The translations under genes were made by a program, and so were the position numbers. A stretch of 64,000 bases of DNA from Sporopachydermia quercuum (Eukaryota; Ascomycota; Sporopachydermiomycetes; Sporopachydermiales; Sporopachydermiaceae): contig BCGN01000006.1 of the NCBI GenBank assembly GCA_001599295.1, positions 930,001-994,000 of the forward strand, in the 5' to 3' direction. The notes below the pieces were generated by a model that ran no database searches, was not told the DNA's origin, and was given only the letters and a program-made list of their open reading frames with translations. Below, piece by piece: positions 34,139 through 43,751 of the stretch; the first letter of the stretch is position 1; every line of letters begins with the position of its first letter.

Positions 34139-35829
34139 ATGGAGAGTTTGTTTTTAGGTCCCCCAAGGAAGACCTACAGGTAAGTTCAGCTTTTCACTCC
34201 AGTATATACTCCGGTGGCATTGTTATAATTAGAGAAACAGAATCTCTCGTTTACAATCATAGACTATTGAGTCATTGTTACTGTATTCCTTTACTAACAG
34301 AAAACACAACATACAGAGTTTTCCATCAAGATTTCACAATTGACAAAAGATTCAACATTCTAAAAGAAGTTGGTCATGGTGCCTATGGAATCGTTGTAGC
34401 AGCAAAATACACTGAAACCCCTGACGGTAACTCAGTTGCTATCAAAAAAGTTACCAATATCTTCTCAAAGAAAATATTATGCAAAAGAGCTTTGAGAGAA
34501 ATAAAACTTTTGAGACATCTTAGAGGCCATAAAAATATAACATGTCTTTACGACTTGGATATCGTTAATCCTGTTAATTTCAACGAAATTTATCTATATG
34601 AAGAATTGATGCAATGTGACATGCATCAAATTATTCGTTCTGGTCAACCTTTAACTGATGCTCATTGCCAATCATTCATTTACCAAATACTTTGTGGATT
34701 GAAGTATATTCACTCAGCAGATGTTTTACACAGAGATTTGAAGCCCGGTAATTTATTACTGAATGCTGACTGTGAATTGAAAGTGTGTGATTTTGGTTTA
34801 GCAAGAGGATATTCAGACATCCCTGAGCGTAATGCAGGTTATTTAACTGAATATGTTGCCACAAGATGGTATAGAGCTCCAGAAATTATGCTGAGCTTCC
34901 AAAGTTATACGAAAGCTATTGATATGTGGTCAGTAGGATGTATTCTTGCTGAATTATTAGGCAAGAAACCCATTTTCCATGGTAGAGATTATGTCGATCA
35001 ATTGAATCAAATATTGAAAATTCTTGGTACTCCTGATGATGAGACAATTTCAAGAGTTGGCTCACCAAAAGCTCAGGAGTATTTAAGGTCTCTTCCTTAT
35101 ATGCCAAAGATACCATTTAATGTTTTATTCCCTGATGCAAATCCTGAAGCACTTGATCTACTAGAAAAAATGTTATCCTTTGACCCATCTAAACGAATAA
35201 ATGTACTCGACGCTTTACAACATCCTTATTTGAGAATATGGCATGATCCAAATGATGAACCCGAATGCCCCGAACCTTTTGACTTTTCTTTTGAGGAGGT
35301 CGATGATATGGAAACAATGAAACAGATGATAATCGATGAAGTGATCTCCTTCAGAGAGTTAGTGAGACAACCACCTGATCAAACATCGACTGGACCGACA
35401 CAGGATAATGAAAATGATATACAAACCGAAGCTCAAGCACAGGCCGAGGACCAAGCCCGTGCTCAGTCCCAAGAAACTCAGCAATCACGTTCTGACGATG
35501 ATGACAACAATATCACTTCGTATGCTATTGATGAAGACGTTCCTCCCGATGTTGATATGATGGGCAATAATGATGGATTATTGTCGATGAACATGAACGT
35601 CCATAATATGAATATGAGCATGAACCATTCAATTTCACCCAATAGTGCTACTCTTCAGGGAACACTTTCAGCTCAGATTCCAACCGTTAGAAATGAAGCT
35701 GCAGACGAATTTTTACCTCCAAGGCCTCAAGAAGCTACTGTGGAAGATTATGGTGGAGAAGAGCTTTTGAATGTGTATGATATTGATTTAGAAAGAGAGT
35801 TGGAGTTTGGATTAGATGGTCAAAGATGA
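34139..35829 (+). CDS. SLT2: MAP kinase SLT2/MPK1 (cell wall integrity), two exons
   Basis: Exons 34139-34179 and 34317-35829 give 517 residues. Exon 1 encodes [14 protein letters not shown] and exon 2 continues [13 protein letters not shown], matching the Slt2 start (FKVFNQDFSVDKRF). The kinase domain has [34 protein letters not shown] and TEY at residues 191-193. [11 protein letters not shown] and [16 protein letters not shown] are Slt2-like. The C-terminal extension is acidic and Gln-rich and ends with [13 protein letters not shown], like Slt2 (LEKELEFGLD). This kinase is the last tier of the Pkc1-Bck1-Mkk1/2 cell-wall cascade and acts on Rlm1. Acceptors at 34262 would keep the frame and add 18 residues, but the chosen one fits homologues and lies 18 nt after a TACTAAC branch. 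Confidence 0.95.
34180..34316 (+). other. SLT2: SLT2 intron
   Basis: 137 bp, donor GTAAGT, branch TTACTAAC at 34291-34298, acceptor ATACAG. The AG at 34300 is two bases from the branch and out of phase. The position, just before the kinase domain, matches the placement of introns in other fungal Slt2-type genes as I recall them. Confidence 0.7.
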
Positions 35830-36637
35830 AATAAAATTGTTACGAAATTACATTAGATGAAAAGCAAGAAAAAAGACTAGGAGAAAGCAGCATTAATCAG
35901 TTTATCGATATACTCTAATGTGTGATTGGAAGTAGTTACACCAGAAAAGCAAAGTCTATAGGGCGCTAGAAATTGAAGTCGAGCGAGCTATATGGAACGA
36001 AGTAGGGATATTTTTCAAGTTCACTGGTAGCAAATACACTGGAATGAATTAAAGAGAGTAGATAATACTTATTTTGGACAAGATAATGTATAAATTAGAT
36101 TTTTTATCTTTTATTCAAATGAACTATATGTATTTAGAATGTATCAATAAGTCTTAATTATAGTACTAGAAGCAGTCTATAATGAATAGTGAAAAGGACC
36201 TGTTTACAGAGTAGAGTATTCACCAGAGGTAGTTGTACGTGATGTAGATACCTTCTACTACCAGTTGATAAGTGATCTTATTATTAGCTGAATAGATACG
36301 AAGAGCCATTCATGTTGATCGCATTTTAGCTGATATCCTATTCTTGAGTACTAATGATACGAATTATTTGATATATATTCATCCAACCATTCAGCCATAT
36401 AAACAAAATTACTGATGATAGTATAAATCAAAGTAATAAATACGTGACTCTTGTTAATATTTAGTTCACATAATAACTACCTACATAAGTAATACAACTA
36501 ATTCACATCCTTTCAACAATATAAAAAAATTATATGATAGACAACTACGAAAGGAAAGTATACTTTTACTATCATCTGGACATATTTCATTCAAAGTTTT
36601 TATCGCAATTTCCATATTATTCACACACACCTTTATA
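35830..36637. other. Convergent spacer, SLT2 / VTC gene
   Basis: AT-rich 3' flanks of two convergent genes; no other feature seen. Confidence 0.5.
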
Positions 36638-39070
36638 TCAGATCTTTTCGACAAAATCTAAAACACGATCCAATAACCATTGATTGAAACCAGTATCCAT
36701 TATAGCTAGTTCATCAGCAACATGTCTTTTTGCAGCAGTATGTTTCATTCTTAATATGAAATTAACCAAAATACTAACAAATAAAACAGTTGCAACCACC
36801 AAAGGACCAAAAACTGCATCAAAGTGCTTACCACTTCGAGCTCTGATCAAATTTAGTCTTCTCATATAAATACCGTAACCCCAGATACCAGTGAAAAGAG
36901 TAAGACCAAAATAGATATAGGCTAACCAGGTAGCTAATTCCTGACTGGCAGCTCGTTTAACAGAATTGTAGATAGTAAAGGTTAATACAGAGAATAGAAC
37001 AGTTACATGAAGCCATCTGTTGAAAGTTCTTTCGTTTGCCAACCAGACTTTAGCTTCAACTTTCACTGGACCTGACAATCTAATAAGTTGTTTTGGTTTG
37101 GTGACACCAGGTGGTAGGACTACATCATCTTCATCCGATTCAGAAGTCAATTTTGATTTGGCAAATTTCTTGGGAGCAAAGAAAGGTATCAACGGATTCC
37201 TTTTAGATAAAAATGGGTGAGATGATGACGAACCCGACGTTGACTCATCATTATCTGATTCATCATCTAAATCTAAATCAGCATCATCAGTGGCATCTTT
37301 CTGAAATACAGCATTGATATTCTTATCAGGGGAACTTACTGACAAAGGACTAGCACTGGGAGCAAAAGGACTTTGATTTGATGCGGCAGTTCCTTTCTTT
37401 TTGAATGGAGACAAATTCGCAGAAGAAGCAGCTCGTTTCTCCTTCTTCTTGAGCTTTTCCTTTTCTTCTTCCCATGCTTGACCAGGATCTCTTCGGATAT
37501 CATGTTCAAGATCAGACAACCAGAAAGGTAAAGTATCCAACCTGTCATCTTCACCAAACAAAGAGGCCAAACCTTGGATAAACTTTGAGAAATTAGGAAC
37601 TTCCTTAACTAAATGGGAACTTGTGAGTTCTTCGATCCAACGACCATGATGAGAAGAATTACCGACAGAAGAGATAATTTTACCATCGGTACCAATTTGA
37701 ACGTCATTAGAATGATTTCTGATTTGAATATCCATTACAGCATATGGGAACTTAACATATTCACCTTTTCTTAAAACGGAATAAGTGTTATCAACACCTG
37801 GTGAATCCAAGTCAGTTCTATGCCAGGTAGAAGGGTCTCGAATAGGCCTATCCTTGTCAAAAGAATCTTCACGAATCATTAATATATCAGAATCAATAGT
37901 TATACGAACTCTTGAATCACCAGGGATTTGGAAAGCAGTTCTGGTGTAAATAATTCTTAAAGCAGGCTGTAAATCATGTTCCTGAATGAAAGATTGTAGT
38001 GATTTAACAGTATTTTCAAACTGTTCAATTTCTGCTTTCTGAGAATGAGATTGTTTCATTCTTTGCACTGTTTTATCCATGGAATAAGTACCGTCTAAAA
38101 AGGACTGGACGTATTTCTCTTTTAATTTCAATCTTTCTTCAGGTAAAACCTCAGATTGAGAAACAACTCTTTTCTCTAGATAAATATCTGGTTTATCAGC
38201 CAATTTACCTGACCATCGTAATCTAAGAGTAGGACTTGTTTCATTTTTCTCTAATTTAGCCTTGTAAAGCTCAAAATTGTCATTTTCAAAATATAAAGCA
38301 GTAACAGTTGGATCACCTTGAGATGGCTCCAAAGAATCGTTATTCGCATTGATGTTATTGTAGACCAACACAGGTAAATGACGAAGAATTCTTGTCTTAA
38401 CTTCCATCAAGTTATCAGGATGAATCCAGAATTTGTAAGAAACAAGATTTGCATCTTCTTCATTAGCTACTTGTGATAGTTTCTTAACAGAAGCCGATCC
38501 TTTACTTTCAGATCCTGAGCTGTATAATTGAGTTGCAAAATTGTCTCTTAGAAATGAGTACAATGCAGATAATCTGTACAGTAAAGGAGAGTAATCTTCT
38601 GAATAAAAAGGTAATGCATTTAAACGAACTTGCAATAATGGTTTAACGGAATACTTAGAATGCAATCTATCATGCTTCTTAACAATCTTTAAGAATCCAG
38701 TGAAGTTAAGTCTCGAGAAATGATCCAATTCTTGAGCTTCAGCTAAAACATCTTCAATTTTCTGTTCCAAAGATTTGATATCGAGTTTCACATTGTCAAT
38801 GTTATCACCAGCGTCCTTAGTAGCGTCTTCAACTTGCTTCTCACACTCACTGATACGATCACTTATTTTCTTGTATTGACTTGTCTGAAAAGAGTAGACT
38901 TTTTCTAATTCAGCGTCTAATTGAGAAACAAATCGAGATTCATCAGCTTCAGTCCAATCTTCTGCAGGGACAACACTTTCTTTCAATAACTTCTTTAAGT
39001 TCTCGTAAGAAATGTATTGATCCTTCCAAGGAGGATAAGTCTCATTGACTAGTTTAAATCCAAAGAGCAT
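36638..39070 (-). CDS. VTC3: Vacuolar transporter chaperone subunit Vtc2/Vtc3
   Basis: 810 residues, the size of Vtc2/Vtc3 (828/835). The N-terminal SPX domain (MLFGFKLVNETYPPWKDQYI, then YENLKKLLKESV and FTGFLKIVKKHDR) binds inositol pyrophosphates. The central VTC tunnel domain includes LRLRWSGKLADKPDIYLEKR and TAFQIPGDSRVRITIDSD. A Ser/Asp-rich linker leads to GPVKVEAKVWLANERTFNRW and three C-terminal helices (DUF202). The complex makes polyphosphate at the vacuole; Vtc4 is the catalytic subunit and Vtc2/3 are accessory. Length and linker favour Vtc2/3 over Vtc4. No N bases inside. Confidence 0.93.
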   Translation of the reverse strand: MLFGFKLVNETYPPWKDQYISYENLKKLLKESVVPAEDWTEADESRFVSQLDAELEKVYSFQTSQYKKISDRISECEKQVEDATKDAGDNIDNVKLDIKSLEQKIEDVLAEAQELDHFSRLNFTGFLKIVKKHDRLHSKYSVKPLLQVRLNALPFYSEDYSPLLYRLSALYSFLRDNFATQLYSSGSESKGSASVKKLSQVANEEDANLVSYKFWIHPDNLMEVKTRILRHLPVLVYNNINANNDSLEPSQGDPTVTALYFENDNFELYKAKLEKNETSPTLRLRWSGKLADKPDIYLEKRVVSQSEVLPEERLKLKEKYVQSFLDGTYSMDKTVQRMKQSHSQKAEIEQFENTVKSLQSFIQEHDLQPALRIIYTRTAFQIPGDSRVRITIDSDILMIREDSFDKDRPIRDPSTWHRTDLDSPGVDNTYSVLRKGEYVKFPYAVMDIQIRNHSNDVQIGTDGKIISSVGNSSHHGRWIEELTSSHLVKEVPNFSKFIQGLASLFGEDDRLDTLPFWLSDLEHDIRRDPGQAWEEEKEKLKKKEKRAASSANLSPFKKKGTAASNQSPFAPSASPLSVSSPDKNINAVFQKDATDDADLDLDDESDNDESTSGSSSSHPFLSKRNPLIPFFAPKKFAKSKLTSESDEDDVVLPPGVTKPKQLIRLSGPVKVEAKVWLANERTFNRWLHVTVLFSVLTFTIYNSVKRAASQELATWLAYIYFGLTLFTGIWGYGIYMRRLNLIRARSGKHFDAVFGPLVVATVLFVSILVNFILRMKHTAAKRHVADELAIMDTGFNQWLLDRVLDFVEKI

Positions 39071-40729
39071 TTTTGCAAAGATCCTTTAAACTGTTATTAT
39101 AATCAACAAAATCTAGGACGCCTTTTGAGCTGAAGTACCAATGAACAATGGAATAGAGTTAACAGCAGTTTCACTGGAAATAAGGATATCGCAATTGCTA
39201 CTTTAATATCTAACCACTGTAGAGAGCAACCAAGATATGAATTGGGAGATCAATTGAAATAGTGAGCAATTTCGGAGACGATGTTGATTCCAATAAGAGA
39301 CAAATTGCAAGAATACCTCTACAATACGACGAGATTAAAGTATCGAACTTTTGGCTGGTTTATAATACTTGTAGTTCAAATAAGAAAGGACAACTCGTCT
39401 TATATGAATTGTGATTTTTCTTTACCGTCTTTCAATGGTTGTAAAGAAGTACAAAAGTACAAGTAAAGTTTGAGACTTAATTATTTATGCATAAGGTTTG
39501 GATCTATTGAGAAAATAGTGCTTACCGTTGCAGGTCGGGCAATATGGGTAGGTTAGAAGGTAATGGGCAATAAGGAAGTATCCTTGAAGATATTTATTTG
39601 AAGAAGTTCTTTTGAATATTTTAATTATGACAGCAAGTAGTAGTTATAATTCAAAAAAAAAAATGAGCTTTGATTATGAGTTCTTTTGATAGTTGGCCAT
39701 GCTTCAGAAGAATCAGTATGAGGAGACATTAGGCAACCTTCCTGCAGGATGAAGAGTAGTTACCGTTAAGAGAAGTCAATTTCAAAACGTTAACTTTAAT
39801 TTCAAACAATTGTTTTTAGTGCAAATGTTGAAGAGTACTATATAAAAAAAAAAAGAGTAGAGCAGAAATATATTCATTTTAACTCCTTATTATTATGTTA
39901 TTTTAGCATATTGATTACCACAATATCTGGTATTCTATGGATATCATGTTCCCCTCTATAATCACATGCTGCTCTGTGAACTAACACGTTGGATGCAGCT
40001 CATGCACCGCTTGCAGATATAACTCACATGTACAAGCATTTTCTTGTCTATACTTCTTTATCAGTCATCCACGTGCTGAACCCTCCCATACAAACCACTT
40101 AAAGTTAGACGTACATCTCATCGTTTCAGAACCTAATTCTTTTACTTAGTTAGGTTCACAATTCTGCTTATAGATGCATCACTTGCATGTCACTATAGTG
40201 AGATTTGAGACAGATTAATAGATGACATAATCTCCAAATATAATAGAACACCCTGTCACCATTGCAAAGGTAAATTTTGTCAAACAATCGTTATCCTCTT
40301 TCACATCGCGTCTCTCTTTGTAGCCAGTTTCATTTTTTCTACGTTATTTCTGGACCTGGTTGTAGCTATCATCGTGTCTCAGTCCACAAAGCAAGGGGAG
40401 TAAGAAGCTGAACAACCATAACCAATTGTATGTGTGGAACGAGAGGGATGCTGATATACTATGTAATAACAGCTCATATTTGACAGCAGTTGAGCGTTAA
40501 CAGTCTATCCGCCATCGTAAGTGACAATAGCTAGCTTTCTTTCTCAACTCATNGGCTGGGCTTTATTTGAATGGAAAGATATAGGTTTGTCTAAAAGCAT
40601 TAGCAAATCAGTGCTAAACAGGTAACTTCACCAGAAAGCAGACAATCTGAATCTTTCAGCAAAATCTGTCTACAGTATTCGCTGCTTTTGAATTTGACAG
40701 CGAACTTCATCCATGGTTAATTATTCAAC
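39071..40729. other. Divergent promoter, VTC gene / IES1
   Basis: 1.66 kb with no supported gene. Poly(A) runs occur near 39653 and 39845. CACGTT at 39985-39990 and CACGTG at 40070-40075 are Pho4-like sites. Confidence 0.5.
39985..40075. promoter_or_regulatory. Pho4-like site pair (CACGTT and CACGTG)
   Basis: Two E-box-type sites, CACGTT (39985-39990) and CACGTG (40070-40075), lie 85 bp apart and 0.9-1.0 kb before the VTC ATG. In Saccharomyces VTC genes are Pho4 targets. CACGTG can also be bound by Cbf1, and IES1 lies on the other side. Confidence 0.3.
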
Positions 40730-43096
40730 ATGTCATCACCAATAAGCGATGTTTCGACAACTGAGAAACAGGTTACAGAGGAAGAAAAGGATGACGCGGA
40801 TGCAGAAATACTAAACTCTCAAGACACAAAAAAGCAGCCAAGAAATAGGAACCATTCTGCAAATTCAACTGCTGTAGATGCTATAGTAAAATCAGAAACT
40901 CAAGTAGCTCCAAGCTCACCGTTATCACCAATAAGCAGTCAAGACTCGACTGGATTTCCATCTTTCAATGATAAACAGGAAGAAGACGATGAGAAAGAGC
41001 AGAAAGCACCATTGCTTAACATAAAGTCTAAACCAAAACCAAAATCAAGAGGTAAACCAGAAAATAAACGAAGATCTATAAAAGGATTGAATGCAAAGAA
41101 TAAGAAAAACAAAGGAACGGGCAATAACACTAATAATAATAGCGACGGTAGTGATAACGAAGGAAATGAGCCAAAGAAAGCTACTGCAACTAAAATATCT
41201 CAATCATATCATTCCAATCCAAAATTACCTGCTATCAAAAAAAAGGATGGTGAACCATTATGGAGAAGCGAAATTTACTATGATTTACTGGTTTCAATCT
41301 TTGACAATCCGAAGAAAGAATTCACTGATATCTATGAACCCGAAGGCGAGAAGCTGACATATGGCCAGTTATATGTTAAAACTATGGCAAATAGTTCCAA
41401 ATGTTCCAAAGTGCTAAAAGATAAACTGCTTACTGGGGATTGGATAGTCAGCAGGAACACAGCCATGGTATGTTTTTTAGTCAATGTGGGGAGAATGAAT
41501 ACGACATTAAATTTTTTTCCTGAAATGAAAGCTCAGCTTAGGACGTATCATCCGATTCCTGTTTTACAAGTATATTCGTCCACATCTGGTGATAAAGAGA
41601 ATAATGGTAGCAAAGAAGACCAGAAAGATTATCAGCAACTCCAGGATGCTCCGAGATTGAAATCAATACTGAAAGCTGTCTGCGATGATACTGAGGAACC
41701 AGCTACACTGGAAGAGTTAACTTCAGAGCCTTATATCAGCAAAATTCCTCATACAAACCCAATCAATCTTCTATTCATGATATGCTCATATACTGAGGAA
41801 ATGACTAGTCAATACTTAACTGGGGAGCAAGATTTCATTGACATATTCATGAACGATAGCTTCACTGTAGAATCACGCACTCAAGTGTTCCTGTGGTTGA
41901 TGTATACATATTTGGAGACTGAGCTGACTCCCGAGACAATAAGAAAGAATCCTTTTGGTATTGGTGAAGAAGAATCTGATCTTTTATTACCACCAGATTT
42001 TGTTGAAGCATCAGAAGAGGAGATTTCTCAAGGTAATCAGGATACTATAGAAGAAAAAGAGTTTGGAGAGATTATGCAAGCGGAACGTAGAAGCTACCTT
42101 GGTGTGAAATCTCCTGCTGTTGATTTAAGCGGTCGAAGCTCAACCGTTGATACCAAGTTGCTAGAAGAAAAGTATCTCTCGTCCTTAAACCCGGGAAAAG
42201 CCAGGAGAAATGAATCAGCGAAAGAGCAAGTACGAGTAAGATCTATTTTGTTTGGACATGTGATGAAAGAATTAATTGAAAAAAGAATGAAAGTAAAGCG
42301 AGAGAAACGAATGGTAACCGGAGGACTATTATTACACTGGGATCATAGAGCAGAAGTCCTGTTTCCTGATGCAGGAGAAGATGACAACATTGAGAGTAGA
42401 ATTGCTAACGGTGAAGCAGCTGATAAGAATGTCAAACAGGAAGATGATGCTGAGCCACCAGTGAAAAAATTGAAAAGTAGTAAAGGCAAAAACAAGGCAA
42501 AGAGTAGTAGCAATGGTAATGACGACAAAACTGAAGACAAACAACGAGATACTACATTTGCTTCAACAGGCCAAGTTAGGGAAAAATCAGACTATGGCGA
42601 GTTTTCTGGAGCTTTAGCTAGTTGCTTTGGGAAGCTATACAAATGGCTAGGTTCTTATGAAGATGGTAAGTTCTCTAGCTTGAAAGAGATTGTTGAGATG
42701 AATAGACAGAAGCAACCTGAGAATTATACTGATGCTGAATCACCATCAGTTTTGGAAGATGACGAGGAGATAACAGTAGCTGTAGATCTAGCTGTAGAAG
42801 ATGAAGCAGATGGTAATGAAGACACCATAGTTGTCGATGCCATTGAGGAAGGAGATCAAGAACAGGAAACCGAAAAGGAGACGGAAATACTAGCTGAAGC
42901 AGAAGTGGAAGTCGAAGGGGGAAAAGGATGTGAAGGTCAAGCCGACATAGAAACTGAGGAAAAGAATGATGAACCTACTAGTGACTCTATGGGAAGCAGG
43001 AAAGAGCTTGAGACTGTGAATGAAGAAGCAAATGAGAATGCAGCTGTTGAAGATTATCCTGATGGTAGTGATAATGATGTTGATATGGTGGTTTGA
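40730..43096 (+). CDS. IES1: INO80 chromatin-remodelling complex subunit Ies1
   Basis: 788 residues, against 692 in Saccharomyces. The conserved core (about residues 165-430) has KKKDGEPLWRSEIYYDLLVS, SSKCSKVLKDKLL, FLVNVGRMNTTLNFFPEM, AQLRTYHPIPVLQ and QVFLWLMYTYLETELTPETI. These are the fungal INO80 subunit 1 landmarks. Both ends are disordered: a basic Lys/Asn-rich head before it, and a basic then acidic tail with SKGKNKAKSSSNG and Glu-rich repeats. INO80 slides nucleosomes and exchanges H2A.Z, and Ies1 is a fungal-specific member. No N bases inside. The ATG at 40730 is the first in frame. Confidence 0.9.
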   Translation: MSSPISDVSTTEKQVTEEEKDDADAEILNSQDTKKQPRNRNHSANSTAVDAIVKSETQVAPSSPLSPISSQDSTGFPSFNDKQEEDDEKEQKAPLLNIKSKPKPKSRGKPENKRRSIKGLNAKNKKNKGTGNNTNNNSDGSDNEGNEPKKATATKISQSYHSNPKLPAIKKKDGEPLWRSEIYYDLLVSIFDNPKKEFTDIYEPEGEKLTYGQLYVKTMANSSKCSKVLKDKLLTGDWIVSRNTAMVCFLVNVGRMNTTLNFFPEMKAQLRTYHPIPVLQVYSSTSGDKENNGSKEDQKDYQQLQDAPRLKSILKAVCDDTEEPATLEELTSEPYISKIPHTNPINLLFMICSYTEEMTSQYLTGEQDFIDIFMNDSFTVESRTQVFLWLMYTYLETELTPETIRKNPFGIGEEESDLLLPPDFVEASEEEISQGNQDTIEEKEFGEIMQAERRSYLGVKSPAVDLSGRSSTVDTKLLEEKYLSSLNPGKARRNESAKEQVRVRSILFGHVMKELIEKRMKVKREKRMVTGGLLLHWDHRAEVLFPDAGEDDNIESRIANGEAADKNVKQEDDAEPPVKKLKSSKGKNKAKSSSNGNDDKTEDKQRDTTFASTGQVREKSDYGEFSGALASCFGKLYKWLGSYEDGKFSSLKEIVEMNRQKQPENYTDAESPSVLEDDEEITVAVDLAVEDEADGNEDTIVVDAIEEGDQEQETEKETEILAEAEVEVEGGKGCEGQADIETEEKNDEPTSDSMGSRKELETVNEEANENAAVEDYPDGSDNDVDMVV

Positions 43097-43751
43097 TATG
43101 TATAAGGATGTGGCTTCAAATTTTCATCCTCTGTATACGGAATCAGATATGTCATATTATAACTGTGCATGATGCCTAAAACTGACATCTGTAGCCTTCC
43201 TTCAGTTACTGTGGATACTACATACAGTCTTTATGAATATAGCTCACGAACCTACAATTATGAAACATAATAACACATAATATATAAATGAAATGTTGAC
43301 TAAGTAGTGGATCCATTGATACAACTATTCTATGAAATCGGACCTTTCAATGATTTAGTACATATATTACCATATTCTTGAAACCTATCATCATCAACAT
43401 CATCCTTGAGATAATACTCAGGTCGTTCATTATTTTCAACTGATTTTTATTTTTTTCGGCATCCTCTTCTTAACCGTAAGTGTACCTTTTCCTGTGTTAT
43501 ATGGTCCAATTGCAATAAGCTATCCTTTTCTTTTCTATTAATTCATAAATCATCTCATAAAACTCAAATAAAAAAAAAAGTTAAAATAATATGAATAACA
43601 AACCATTTAACTAATCGTTAGAGCGAAACCAAAACCACTGTAATGGACTCGCATCTTAATGTATTCATTTATTTACTTATCTGTTGGAATGTCCAAAGGA
43701 ATCGTTGGGTAAAAAAAACTCATAGAAAAAAATAATTATCTATTATCACCA
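43097..43751. other. Convergent spacer, IES1 / coiled-coil protein
   Basis: 655 bp of AT-rich 3' flanks with several short A or T runs. Nothing else seen. Confidence 0.5.
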
